This document shows positions 1 through 10,284 of a stretch of DNA of 64,000 bases, in pieces (within the stretch, counting starts at the first letter, position 1; each line of letters begins with the position of its first letter). The DNA comes from Primulina eburnea (taxonomy: Eukaryota; Streptophyta; Magnoliopsida; Lamiales; Gesneriaceae): positions 62,001 through 126,000 of the forward strand of contig NW_027331255.1 of assembly GCF_022965805.1 (NCBI RefSeq). The letters run 5' to 3'. Position numbers and translations under genes: made by a program. The notes beneath the pieces were generated by a model, which saw nothing but the letters and a program-made list of their open reading frames with translations, ran no database searches and had not been told where the DNA came from.

Positions 1-157
1 TTGTATGTTAATACTGAAATGTATTTTATACAGATATGTATATTATTTAGATTCCATTACCTTCCGCTATTGTATATTAAAAAGAAAAATTTTTAGACCC
101 TGTTTTATCTTAATTGATAATTAAATCCCAACGATGATTAGCGTCCGGGTCCCCATA
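1..157 (+). repeat. 3' end of a G1 5' LTR
   Basis: These bases match the terminal part of the other G1 LTRs, including the polypurine-free tail gcgtccgggtcccc. The expected terminal CA reads TA here (cccca-t-a instead of cccca-c-a), a C to T change that would damage the integrase recognition end. The LTR start lies outside the window. Confidence 0.8.
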
Positions 158-162
158 ACAGG

Positions 163-174
163 TGGTATCAGAGC
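163..174 (+). other. Primer binding site, initiator Met-tRNA type
   Basis: TGGTATCAGAGC lies five bases after the LTR end. It is complementary to the 3' end of plant initiator Met-tRNA and would prime minus-strand DNA synthesis. Confidence 0.85.
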
Positions 175-175
175 T

Positions 176-220
176 GATAGTTCCTTTAGCGATAGTTCCT
201 TTAGCGATAGTTCCTTTAGA
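176..220 (+). repeat. 15 bp unit repeated three times next to the primer site
   Basis: GATAGTTCCTTTAGC occurs three times head to tail, the last copy ending in A. It starts two bases after the primer site, and a looser GATAGATCTTTTAGA-like continuation follows. The other G1 copies do not show the triplication, so it is probably a slippage product of this copy. Confidence 0.7.
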
Positions 221-644
221 GATAGATCTTTTAGATTGAGATAGTAAGAACTGATAGATCTTTTAGACTGACTCAGATTAAGATAGAAGAGAATGAGCGG
301 GGTAGATGAATTTTCTTTCCTTGCATGTCTGTGCTAGCATGAGATTGATTTTCATGTTGATTGACATTGTGTGCTAGCATGAGACTATGTGTTAGTGCTT
401 TAAGATACATGCTTACCTGATTATATGATTTGAATTGGGATTATGTATTCTTAAATATGAATCAGATCGGATTCATGACCAGCAGTAAGATGGTCAGGAA
501 AAGATTTGAAACAGGTTTGTGGTATGGGATTACTGATGTTTTTGGTAATCAAATATAGCTCCCCGCAGAGTTCCAGAAAAAGGCAGTACGTCATATGATT
601 AGACAGATAGAACAGAATCTCAGATAGATGTGGCAGAAATTCAG

Positions 645-1480
645 ATGGAAACACAGTTACAGAGGTTTCAGTCGTTAAAACGCCAATTCTGAAAGGAACT
701 GAGACGTCAGTAGATTGTGAGAAATGGCTAGAGGAGACAGAAATGTTATTTGAATTCCTGAATTTCACAGATGAGTGTAGAATTAGGCTTATTGAGAACC
801 AGTTGCAAGAGACTGCTAGGAGATGGTGGTTACTCACCAAAGGAGCCTTAGAGCAGAGTCGTTCAGTGATCACGTGGAAGACCTTTAGATTTGAATTTTA
901 TCAAAGATTCTTCCCTACCTCATATAGACAGGATAGAAATGCAGAATTTGCAAACCTGAGACAGGGTCCTTTGAGTGTTGATGAATACCTGGCACAGTTC
1001 TTCACACTTCTACGTTTTGCTCCTCTTGTGGCTAGAAATGATGATGCTATGGCTAGCCAGTTCATTCAAGGATTGAATCCAGAAATACGTACGTTGGTGA
1101 ATGTGAAGCAATCAAGTAATTTTGCGGATACCTTGAATAGAGCTAAAAGAGCAGAAACGGTTCTGATAGGACAACAGGGAGCATCATATGTTTTTCCAAA
1201 ACAGACCGCACAGCAACTGCCTTCCAGAGTAGAGATTGGCAGTCATAGTGGTAAGGAAAAAGAACCATTGAGAATTCAAAAGAAACAGTTCAAGAAGTTA
1301 GGAAGTGATTCCTCTAGTTCTAGCAGTCCTGGTCCGAACTATACCGGAGTGTATTGTAGGATTTGCGGAGGGAGACATTCCCCAGAGCAATGCAAAGGAG
1401 TGCTTGGTAGGTGCAATATCTGTAAGCAGACGGGACACTTTGCTAAAGTTTGTCCTCAGAAACATTTTCGAAGATCTTAA
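645..1480 (+). pseudogene. gag: Decayed Gag of G1-0
   Basis: Gag would form the capsid-like particle and bind the element RNA. The reading frame from 743 to 1480 (245 codons) holds the capsid-type region (WWLLTKGALEQ, FYQRFFPTSYR, FANLRQGPLSVDEYL) and two zinc knuckles at the C-terminus: CRICGGRHSPEQC (about residues 205-217) and the canonical CNICKQTGHFAKVC (224-237). The intact relative in this window begins MPPRR and has a METLLKRFQSF-like segment; here the matching METQLQRFQSL (from 645) lies in a different frame from the rest, so a one-base shift near 675-685 breaks the N-terminus. The C-terminal tail after the second knuckle is shortened to about 8 residues. Confidence 0.8.
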
Positions 1481-3080
1481 AGAGCAGAGTCATTAGTGGT
1501 AATGACTGAGAAACAAACCCAGAAACTACAACAGGTACTATTCTTTATGATTATATTGCATACGTATTGATATATACTAATGCATTCGTTATGAGTATCT
1601 GTGAATGAGTGGTATGGAGATATGCTGTATCTGTTGGGTCTGTGTATACTGTAGTATTGATTCCTTGGCTGTTGAGGAATATGTTGATATCAGCAATTTC
1701 GGTGACATATTATATACTCAGTTAGATGAGGATGGGACTGGATTAGATTATGATGTACTGGTGTTATATGATTTCGATCTCAGTATGGATATGTACTGCT
1801 AAACAAGTACAGAAATATTGTAGCATGTGTTCTGGAAATAGTTGATAAATGAGGATTCTAGATCTAGAATTCCTTAGATCATTGTACTGTTCTTGACTCG
1901 ATTAGTACAGAAAGGAATAGATAGTATCCTTATGTATTCAGTAGATCCACTGAAATCGAGTCTAGCAGTAACACATGGGCTAGTAATCTAATAGTTGACT
2001 GGTGTTGGCCTAGATAGGATGTCAGATGTGTTTTATATCAGAATGAACAGGAAGAAGTGACAGATTAAAGTATGGGCTAAGGAATCCAGTTGATTGTGTA
2101 TTTCTCTGGAAGACAGTTTAGTTGGTTTCTAAATTGACAGATTATGTGTTCAGGGGTATTTTGAAGAATTATGCTTGTTATATCTATGATTCCGGGATAT
2201 ATCCATAGCATCTGATTGTTTATATTGAATATTTGAAGACTGGGTTAAATATTCCGAGAACGGTGATTATTGTATACAGCAATGGGTCAGGTATGAATCC
2301 GGTATGCAGTTACTGATACAGGTTTTCATTCAGACTATGCGGTATCAGAAATGTCAGCATTAGCAGGATGTCAGATATGTCAGAACCAGATTATCTTCTT
2401 CTGATTTTCTTTTTCTTGTATTACTTTACATCTGCTGAGTATTGTTATGATTCTAAATCAGTATTGGAGACATCTTATATTGTTTGGGAGTATATTCTAT
2501 TTGCAGATGAGATATAGCAGTGGATCTGGACAGTATGAAGATTGGTCAGCCAGCCCGAAATTCTTATGTTATGAGTTTCTTAAACTCACTAGATCAGCAT
2601 AGGACATTTCTATTCTGAGTTTGAGTTGATGTTATTGTAATTATTATTCAGTGTGTGATACTATGCAGTTCCAATTGTATCAGAGTTGGTTGTGGAAAAT
2701 ACAGTAGTCCCGAACAGTGATCCGAATTTTCAGACCTGTATTTGTTGATCAGATCAATTTAACAGCTATATGAATTTGCATTTTATATGGGTTTGGTTAT
2801 CGTGTGTTATCAGAATTGTTGACAGCTTTTGGTATTGATAGTCAGAGCCGAATACCAGGTAGGTATTTCTTCGTTCTTTTATGTTATTAACTGATCTTGT
2901 ACAGCATTAGTTCGAATCTGAAGTCACAGGTAGTGTCAGAACTGCACTGGGGTGGATTCAGGTTTCATTCAGCTATTTCCGAATGTATGATATTCGAACA
3001 GATAATGTTGGTATAGACAGATGAGATCAGTTGGAACAAGCAATTTATGTTGTAAGGTTGGTAGAAATGGTACTGATTGT
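1481..3080 (+). pseudogene. pol: Relic of protease/pol in G1-0
   Basis: No long frame survives. Around 1738-1800 the reading LDYDVLVLYDFDLSMDMY resembles the C-terminal part of a gypsy retropepsin (the DFD.I.G.D region). At 1890-1990 there are pieces similar to the protease-RT linker that is also decayed in the minus-strand G1 arrays. The stretch gccgaataccaggtaggtat near 2847 is shared with the G1 arrays. I see no reverse transcriptase or integrase motif before the gap. The same relic in several G1 copies argues that pol was lost before these copies spread. Confidence 0.55.
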
Positions 3081-3580
3081 NNNNNNNNNNNNNNNNNNNN
3101 NNNNNNNNNNNNNNNNNNNNNNNNNNNNNNNNNNNNNNNNNNNNNNNNNNNNNNNNNNNNNNNNNNNNNNNNNNNNNNNNNNNNNNNNNNNNNNNNNNNN
3201 NNNNNNNNNNNNNNNNNNNNNNNNNNNNNNNNNNNNNNNNNNNNNNNNNNNNNNNNNNNNNNNNNNNNNNNNNNNNNNNNNNNNNNNNNNNNNNNNNNNN
3301 NNNNNNNNNNNNNNNNNNNNNNNNNNNNNNNNNNNNNNNNNNNNNNNNNNNNNNNNNNNNNNNNNNNNNNNNNNNNNNNNNNNNNNNNNNNNNNNNNNNN
3401 NNNNNNNNNNNNNNNNNNNNNNNNNNNNNNNNNNNNNNNNNNNNNNNNNNNNNNNNNNNNNNNNNNNNNNNNNNNNNNNNNNNNNNNNNNNNNNNNNNNN
3501 NNNNNNNNNNNNNNNNNNNNNNNNNNNNNNNNNNNNNNNNNNNNNNNNNNNNNNNNNNNNNNNNNNNNNNNNNNNNNNNN
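3081..3580. other. Assembly gap (500 N)
   Basis: Exactly 500 unknown bases, the usual length for a gap of unknown size. It hides the junction between G1-0 and the copia element C1, including the first bases of the C1 5' LTR and its left target duplication. Reading frames across it are meaningless. Confidence 0.99.
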
Positions 3581-5739
3581 TAGGTGCCCGTCGAGCCAAG
3601 TGTTGGCCGAGTGTTCACAATGAAACTCTATGTATAAGCAGTCTTTATTTAATAATATTTGAAATTATTATTTTTGGCAAATCTTTATCTGTATACCCAT
3701 GCTAGCTGCATAGATAAAGCCCTTGAATATACAAATAGTAGAAAGAATATGAGATGCTCATATGATGAGTATCATGAAACTCATATTTGTAATACTGTAT
3801 ATTCTAAACGGTTCTAGTCGATTCAGCCGCCACTAAGAAGGATATAGGCCGCTCGAGTTAGAGACTAGTATCTGCGATGTGAGTACCATGTTTCATTGGT
3901 AGGGGACATTGTGATGTCCGAACATGCAGATAGGTGCTCCTTGTAGAGTGCACTGAACAACCCTCCATAAAAGGACATTCCAAGTGGTTCTCACTTATCG
4001 AGTGGAAAAGTCCTGGTTTATGGTTGTACAGAATTAGTCCTTATGACCCGGGACAACATTGAGACTCTATGTGCTAGAATTACACTTTGACTTGTTTACC
4101 GACTCTCATGGGGTCATCAGGTGGCAAGGTTGGGTGTTCTGTCGAAACACATAGGAGTCGATGCATTGTAGTCGGGGATTCACCGCTTACCTTCGGGTAT
4201 GGATATCCTATGTGTTATCATGTGTATGTAGATCGAAATCTCTGGCCAGAGTATGGTTGTAATTATGAAAGGTGTTTCATAGATTACACCATCGATGCAA
4301 CTACGACATGACACATAGTATCGATTCATTGACAACTCTCGATAAACCAATGGTTGTCGAATCGATCGGGATATATGAGTTGAAGGGACTGTACTGTACG
4401 CTAACCATAATTGAATGGTTCTTGCAGGCACTATCATGTGATACCTAGGGAATCACGTAAGCGATGCTGCTAGGCGTTTAACGTGATTGGTTGGGTACTA
4501 TCAGACTTGAGTTCTGACGTTCTTACTATCAAGGAGTTGATAAGTAAGAATGGAGCAATTGGGGTATGCTCGAATAAGGACATGTTTAGTCCGAATCACA
4601 TGGAGATGTGAACCCACGGCTAGTTGTATCAATGAACCATTGAGGGCCACACAAGTACTAGCTTTGTAAATCCCGATGAGAAGTGAAAATAGTTCAATGT
4701 GTTGAACGGCTTATAAAGGAGTTTATAAGCGTAAGTAAAATTAGAAGTTTGACTTCTATAAAGGAGAAAATGGTTCAATGTGTTGAACGGCTTATAAATG
4801 TGTTTATAAGCGTAAAGAAAAATAGAAGTATGACTTCTATGAGAGAAATATAAATTTTAATTTATGAAAGTGTTCCTAGATTAAAATTTGGCCAAGTAAA
4901 TAATGTAGTTGAAAATTGTGATTTTCATAAACATTATTGGGGACTAAATTAAATTAATTCAAGTGTTGAATTAATTAAACACTAGTAGACCTAGTAGAGT
5001 CTAAATAATTAAAATTAATTCAAGTGTTGAATTAATTAAATAATATTGAGTCTTGTAGAGCTCAATTAAAATAATTATTTAACTAGTGGGACTTGAATAA
5101 ATTCAAGTAGTATTTAATTAATCTCAAATATGTTTGAGAAAATTAAAATTTAGTCCATGGTTTTTAATGTGTTAAAAAACCATATAATATATGTGAGACA
5201 TGCTAGGGTTTGCATGCTTGGGAGGTGAAGAGTCTTGAATACTTTTGATTAAAAAATTGCAAAGGCATACAACTTTTGTATCTAACTTTTTGCAACCCCA
5301 AGACTCAACTCTCCTCCTCATTCCACATACCTTGGCCGAAAATTGTGTGTCTCTTTTTCTCTCAATTTTCTTCTCTCTTTTGTTCTTCAAGTGTTGGAGA
5401 ATAAAAGTCTTCTCTTTGAAAAATCTTCTTAATTTTCTAGTGCAAATTAAGAGGGGATTTACCTAGTTGGTGGTGGGCCTTATTTTGAAGGAAAGATTCA
5501 AGGATTTGGAGGAGGAGCTTGTAGATTGTCTACCTTCAAGAGCTTTGTTGTTTAACAACAAAGTTGGAGCCACAATCAACTTTTTAAAGTTGATAGGTAA
5601 AACTTCTAAACATCCTATGTATGTTTTTGAGTTTTTTGTAAATATTGCACAACTTCTTATGGTGGCCGAAATTTTCTCTTAAAAATTTGATTTTTATGCT
5701 TCCGTTGCGTTTCCGACCACCGTAACCGATCCGCTTTCA
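3581..5739 (+). repeat. C1 5' LTR (first 8 bp in gap)
   Basis: It aligns with 10792-12978. It starts inside the LTR at taggtgcccg and ends in CA directly before the primer site. The small ORF around 4087-4311 occurs identically in both LTRs and is not considered a gene. The last about 200 bp differ strongly from the 3' LTR, while the preceding 1.9 kb differ at only a few sites. Confidence 0.9.
5521..5721 (+). promoter_or_regulatory. Structured 3' end of the C1 5' LTR
   Basis: Successive hairpins are readable. 5543-5563 has 10 bp arms CTTTGTTGTT/AACAACAAAG. 5575-5594 has 9 bp arms ATCAACTTT/AAAGTTGAT. A long-range pairing joins GGTGGCCGAAA (5661-5671) with TTTCCGACCACC (5710-5721), enclosing the conserved GCTTCCGTTGCG. 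A small GTAGA/TCTAC stem sits at 5521-5533. The 3' LTR has the same pairings with different bases. The role is unknown; R/U5 processing, polyadenylation or packaging are possibilities. Confidence 0.6.
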
Positions 5740-5741
5740 AG

Positions 5742-5753
5742 TGGTATCAGAGC
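5742..5753 (+). other. C1 primer binding site
   Basis: TGGTATCAGAGC two bases after the 5' LTR end. It is complementary to the initiator Met-tRNA 3' end. Confidence 0.9.
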
Positions 5754-5888
5754 TAAGGTTACGGATTTTGTGTAATATTTGCATAATATTATGTTGAGAT
5801 CGATTTCTAACCGTTTGAGATTTTTTTGTGCAACAAAACATCAAGGCCGAAATTTACAAAACAAAAAAAAAAAAAAATTGTTTTTTGG

Positions 5889-5937
5889 GGCTGCCCGAAA
5901 ATTTCGGGCAGCCGAGGGGCAGCCCAAGGGGCTGCCC
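5889..5937 (+). repeat. GC-rich palindromes in the C1 leader
   Basis: 5889-5913 is a perfect inverted repeat with 12 bp arms (GGCTGCCCGAAA / TTTCGGGCAGCC) around one base. It is followed by a second inverted repeat with 9 bp arms (GGGCAGCCC / GGGCTGCCC). Together they could fold as two strong adjacent stem-loops or as alternative pairings, since all arms share the GCTGCCC core. Confidence 0.8.
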
Positions 5938-7044
5938 GAAATGCTTCATTTTTAAAATAAAAAAAAAAAATTTTTGTGTTGCCGGAATCCGGCGACGGAG
6001 CTCCGGCGACGGCGATGACGGCTAGGGTTTCCAAAAGTGTTTTGGACAATCTTAGTGTCATGGGCCTTGAGATGTTGGGCCATTGGATGGACAACATTAT
6101 TTGTGAAATTTAAATGGGCCTAAGTATTTTTGGTGAAAAATGGGTTTTGGGCCCTTAAGTTTAAATTTACAATTGTTGCACATATTTTCTCATAAAATAA
6201 ATAATTGAAGTAGGACTTCAATTATTTATAGTAAATGGTGATTTAAAAGAAATTCGATTATAAATAAATTAATTTGAAAGTAGACAAAGGTGTTTGTATA
6301 CTTTGTTAATTTAATTTATAATTGTGGCGGTTAGTGATTGGATCAAGATATATAATATTGGATCAATTAATTATAGTGATAATTAATTGATGGTGTATGA
6401 TATGTGATATTATGCATGAAGGATGATCAAAAGCCCAAGCCCAATTTGCTAGGTGTATGCTAGGACATTTGTGTTGTATGATTGTAATAATTATCAATTT
6501 TTAAAGTGGGCTTGGTTTATGGCCCGTTCCCACCCCATGAGATGTATCCCTATGTGCCATGGATATTTATTTGTAAATATTAGAATAGGGGAAGATCAAG
6601 ATTGGAAGATGGTGGCCTTGGTGATTATGAAGATCGAAGACATGTAATATTGGATGCTAATGTAATAGTATAGTTGCATTGCATCCCGTGCATTTACCCT
6701 AGGATTGGACCTAGGCCCGTGTTTGGCTCACACGGGCCATTAGTTTTGGGGCGATTGATCATCCTTGTATTGTTTTCTATTTATGATATATGCATGATAT
6801 GTTATAAATAATGAGTATGTGCGTTATTATTATTATAATAACAAAGTTGCATGAATCCGGCAAACATACGATCAAACATGGCGAGCTTTTAAAATAAAAT
6901 TAATGATGAGACCTTTCAAAATTAAAAACCCTCATTTTGAATAAGATTCAAAATTAATATCAAGCCCGAAAAGGGGAATTATAAAATTGGTTATAATTTC
7001 CTTGTCTTCCATCGACAATGGGTGCATGATGAACGCTACCCGTA

Positions 7045-7352
7045 CTCGGGGCTCGGCTCATATTATTGGGGAGCTTTGGGTGCCGGAAAGCTGTGACATC
7101 CATTGACATGGTGATGTGAACTACGTGGAACTCCCATGATTTCGGCTCATATTATTGAGGGAACTCATGGCGACCGTCCATTAAGGTTCAACATCGATGG
7201 GTAAGGCTTGACACGTGAAGATGAACGACGTCATATTATTGGGTCCTAATCAAACGTGAGACAAAAGTTTACGTTAAGGGTTGCATTGTGATGCAATTGG
7301 AAAATACCTTTTAGGAATTGTGATTGGCTGATATTATTCGGGATCATAATTC
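7045..7352 (+). promoter_or_regulatory. Hairpin series with a shared ATATTATT apical motif
   Basis: Stem 1: 7045-7054 with 7071-7080 (10 pairs including G-T), loop GGCTCATATTATTGGG. Stem 2: 7134-7143 with 7161-7170 (9 of 10), loop GGCTCATATTATTGAGG. Stem 3 is weak: CACGT 7212-7216 with ACGTG 7254-7258, apical TCATATTATTGGG. Stem 4: 7315-7325 with 7342-7352 (11 pairs including two G-T), loop GGCTGATATTATTCGG. In stem 4 the bases flanking ATATTATT are G and C instead of C and G, as a kept pair would predict. Function is not known to me. Confidence 0.65.
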
Positions 7353-7535
7353 GCTAATTGGACCTTACGTACCTACTGAGGAAAGGAGTTTCCCGTTTTC
7401 ACTAGAGGGTAGTGAAAGATGTCAAAACAGTGGGAGTAAATATTTATAAAGTTAAAGTCCATACTTTATATCTTACCAAATATTTAAAATAGTCATCAAC
7501 ATTTATCTGTTTTTACATTTCAGTACAAATCGACA

Positions 7536-8396
7536 ATGTCTTCGATGCGCAATTCGATATCTATAATACTCGACAAACACATATTAACTGGACCTAATTA
7601 CCTCACTTGGCTAAGAAATTTGAAAATAGTCTTAAATTCGGAAAGGGTAACATATACACTAACTCAGTCGCCCCCTGTTGAGGCTCCGACTGACTGCAAT
7701 CCTGAGGAATTGCAGGCTTACAAGGAATGGTGTGACCATGACTTGATAGCCAGGTGTTATATGCTGACTTCTATGAACGATGAGCTACAGAGGCGTTTTG
7801 AGGGTGCAAAGAGTGCTGCTGACATTCATTTGCATCTCAAAGAGCTCTTTGGAGAGCAAACGCGTCCTCTTAGGCATGCTACCGTCAAGGAGCTGATCAC
7901 TTTGCGCATGCGAGAGGGGACCTCGGTCCATGAGCATGGCCTAAAGGTGATCGGGCTCGTGGACAAGCTCGTTGGCATGGATTTGATCTTGCCTTCGGAG
8001 TTGACCACGGACGTGTTGCTGTTATCGCTGCCTAGCTCATTTGATCCTTTTGTGGTGAACTTCAACATGAACAAGATGGAACCGACCCTTGAGGAGTTGG
8101 TAAACATGCTTGTTACCTTTGAGTCCACTATCAAGAAAGAGAAGTCGGTTCTTTATGTGGGTTCTTCATCTGGTACGAAGATTGATCCACATGGGAATGG
8201 AAAGAAGCGTTCTTTCCAACGTCCCGAGAAGAACGAGCCCTTGTTGAGGCAATCTCCGAACCCTGTTGAGGCAGCCAGACCAGTTAAGGCTGACAAGACT
8301 AATGATGTATGTCATCACTGCAAGAAGCCTGGACATTGGAGGCGTAATTGCAAAGAATATCTTGCCCAGAAGTGTTCTGGAAACGGTATGTTCTAA
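7536..8396 (+). CDS. gag: C1 Gag polyprotein part
   Basis: 286-codon open frame. It shows the typical copia Gag order: an N-terminal segment TGPNYLTWLRNLKIVLNSE (about residues 19-37) recognised in plant copia Gag, a central UBN2-type alpha-helical region (roughly 60-210) with LKELFGEQTRPLRHATVKEL, and one zinc knuckle CHHCKKPGHWRRNC (about 259-272). Gag packages element RNA in the cytoplasmic particle. The ATG at 7536 fits the start of homology. Normally the frame runs on into protease; here TAA at 8394 and a second TAA two codons later separate gag from the in-frame protease motif at 8439. The product could still act as Gag alone. Confidence 0.88.
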   Translation: MSSMRNSISIILDKHILTGPNYLTWLRNLKIVLNSERVTYTLTQSPPVEAPTDCNPEELQAYKEWCDHDLIARCYMLTSMNDELQRRFEGAKSAADIHLHLKELFGEQTRPLRHATVKELITLRMREGTSVHEHGLKVIGLVDKLVGMDLILPSELTTDVLLLSLPSSFDPFVVNFNMNKMEPTLEELVNMLVTFESTIKKEKSVLYVGSSSGTKIDPHGNGKKRSFQRPEKNEPLLRQSPNPVEAARPVKADKTNDVCHHCKKPGHWRRNCKEYLAQKCSGNGMF

Positions 8397-8423
8397 ATTT
8401 AAGTAAACATTTTAATTAACTCT

Positions 8424-8663
8424 ACTTCTTGGGTATTAGATACCGGTTGTGACTCACATCTCTGTAATGGGTTACAGGTGATGGGAAGAAGTAGGAAGCT
8501 TAAGGAAGGTGTGACCTTCTTGAGGATGGGCAATGGAGCAAGAGTTGCTGCCAAGGCTATTAAGGATGTTTACTTATTGTTGAACAATGACTTTAAGTTA
8601 ATTTTAAGAGATGTTTTGTTTGTACCTGTTTGGTGTAAAACATTGTTTCCATTTCTATTGTGA
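8424..8663 (+). pseudogene. pol: C1 protease domain
   Basis: In the same frame as gag, but after two stops, the sequence reads SWVLDTGCDSHLCN. The catalytic motif DTG is at 8439-8447 and is intact. It continues into GRSRKL..GVTFLRMGNGARV.A and RDVLFVPVWCK, the usual copia retropepsin pattern, and ends at a stop near 8661. The domain would cut the polyprotein, but the upstream stops disconnect it. Confidence 0.8.
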
Positions 8664-9300
8664 TAAAAATGGATATTCTTGTTTATTTAGCAAAGGTGTT
8701 TGCAACATTTACAAGAATGAATGTTTAATTGGTACTTGAGAACTTGAAAACGATCTCTATAACTTAAAAGTAAAAGATATTCTACTAAATGTCCATTCAA
8801 AGGCAGATACCATATGAGATATGGATGGGTAAGCCTCCCAAATATTCTTATCTTAGAATATGGGGAGCCCTGCTTATGTGAAGCAGGTAAGTGGGAGATA
8901 AATTGGATTGTTGATCCATTTTATGTTACTTTGTGGGATATCCAAGGAATTAAGTTGGATATCATTTCTATCATCCCCAAGAAACAAAAGTGTTTGTTTC
9001 TAGGAATGCAACCTTTTTGGAAAGGGATTTTCTATTGGATAGAAAAAGGCAGATGATAGAACTCGAAGAGGTTCGAGAGAAACCCACAATTATAGAACCC
9101 ACACCCGATGAGCCAAGAGAGGAGATACAAGCTCCTAGCAGATACGAGAAAGTCTCGAGACCACCTATGAGGTATGGTCAGCTTCTTGAAGAAGGCCATG
9201 ATGAGCCTAACCATGGATGTGATCCATGGACCTTCAAGGAAGCGTTATCTGATGCCAATTCATCCAAGTGACTTGAAGAAATGGAATCTGAGTTGAATTC
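8664..9300 (+). pseudogene. pol: C1 integrase remnant (core deleted)
   Basis: After the protease only scraps of the pre-integrase region remain. The frame then jumps to PYEIWMGKPPKYSYL (about 8808-8852), which belongs to the C-terminal part of copia integrase. The zinc-binding HHCC part and the DDE catalytic core are absent, so some 600-800 bp are deleted. A one-base loss at about 8862 shifts the frame. The following frame (8990-9271) is the integrase-RT linker with PTPDEPREEIQAPSR and the RT-proximal PNHGCDPWTFKEAL. Confidence 0.75.
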
Positions 9301-10284
9301 CATGCATTCGAACCAAGTGTAGGATCTTGTGGATCCACCTGTGGGAACTGTTCCTACAGGGACTTGGGGAGGATGGGAAGGTGTTGACCTTCAAGGCGCG
9401 ATTGGTGGCAAAAGGATGTACTCAAAGACAAGGAGTTGACTTTGAGGAAACCTTTTCCCAATCGCAATGTTCAAGTCCATAAGGATTTTATTAGCCATAG
9501 CTGCATAGTATGACTATGAGATATGGCAGATGGATGTCAAGACAAACTTTCTTAAATGGGGATTTTAAGAAAGTTATTTACATGTCTTAACCTGAAGGGT
9601 TTACATCTATTGGAAGTGAGCATATGGTATGCAAACTTCAGAGATCTATTTATGATCTAAAGCAGGCATCTAGGAGTTGGAACCTCAGATTCGACAGTAC
9701 AATCAAATAGTTTGATTTACTAAGAATCATGAGGGACCCTATGTGTATAAGAAGGTCAGTGGGAGTGTTGTGACATTCCTGGTGTTATATGTTGATAACA
9801 TTCTACTCATTGGGAATGATGTAGGAATGTTGCAATCAACAAAGATATGGTTAGCGAGTAAGTTCTCGATGAAGGACTTGGGTGAAGCATCTTTTGTATT
9901 GGGATACAGATCTATTGAGATAGATCGAAAAGATGGCTTGGTCTCACCCAGTCCACATACATTGATACCATCGTAAAGCAGTTCTCGATGGATGAGTCCA
10001 TGAGAGGACATCTACCAGTGTGTCATGGCGTGTCCCTATCCAAGTCTGTCTCCCAAGACAGATGCAGAGATAGTGGCGATGACACGCATTCCGTATGCTT
10101 CGGAAATTGGTAATATCATGTATGGGATGATATCTACACGTCCTGACGTGGCGTTTGCACTATGTGTAATGAAAGGATATCAATCGAACCCTGGTCTTCC
10201 ACACCTGAAAGCTGTGAAAGACATCCTCAAGCAGTTGAGAAGGACCAATAAGTTGTTCTTGGTCTATGGGGTGGAGAGCTGAAA
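9301..10284 (+). pseudogene. pol: C1 reverse transcriptase, broken
   Basis: Recognisable blocks in shifting frames: KARLVAKG, QRQGVDFEETFS, the QMDVKT block near 9530, [17 protein letters not shown] near 9640-9680, FLVLYVDNILLIGND near 9777-9820, and SMKDLGEASFVLGY. The catalytic motif, normally YVDD, reads YVDN (second Asp codon changed to AAC at 9797-9799), which should abolish polymerisation. A small deletion removes the segment between GTVPTG and the DGKVLTF region near 9355-9380. The tail 10025-10282 holds IPYASEIGNIMYGMISTRPD, the copia RT-RNase H connection. Confidence 0.82.

Larger units (their letters stand above)
1..3080 (+). mobile_element. G1 gypsy element, plus strand, 5' part (copy G1-0)
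   Basis: Plus-oriented Ty3/gypsy copy. In order it shows the last 157 bp of a 5' LTR, an initiator-Met primer site, a leader, a decayed gag and a relic of pol, and it stops at the assembly gap. The LTR end (gattagcgtccgggtcccc) matches the G1 array at 15-28 kb, the solo LTR at 30.5 kb and the element at 32.8 kb, so all belong to one family. The 5' LTR starts before the window and the 3' half is lost in or beyond the gap. Family assignment is firm; lineage within gypsy is not. Confidence 0.85.
5754..7535 (+). other. C1 long untranslated leader
   Basis: 1.8 kb without a convincing gene between primer site and gag. It contains GC-rich palindromes near 5889-5937, an A/T-rich middle part (6180-6420), and a 300 bp block with a repeated hairpin motif (7045-7352). 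Retrotransposon leaders commonly hold dimerisation, packaging and translation signals. Confidence 0.7.

Noticed and set aside
163..174. TGGTATCAGAGC sites as possible tRNA genes
   Set aside because: Only the 12-base complement of the initiator tRNA end is present, without tRNA arms; these are primer sites.
2965..3705. Several reading frames of 168-224 codons across the gap
   Set aside because: They consist almost entirely of unknown bases; the few real residues at the edges show no motif.
4087..4437. Small frames on both strands repeated at 11299-11649
   Set aside because: Identical because they lie in the two C1 LTRs; composition and overlap do not support a gene.
5828..6097. Frames on both strands around the GC-rich leader palindromes
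   Set aside because: Both strands are open only because of poly(A)/poly(T) and palindromes; no homology.
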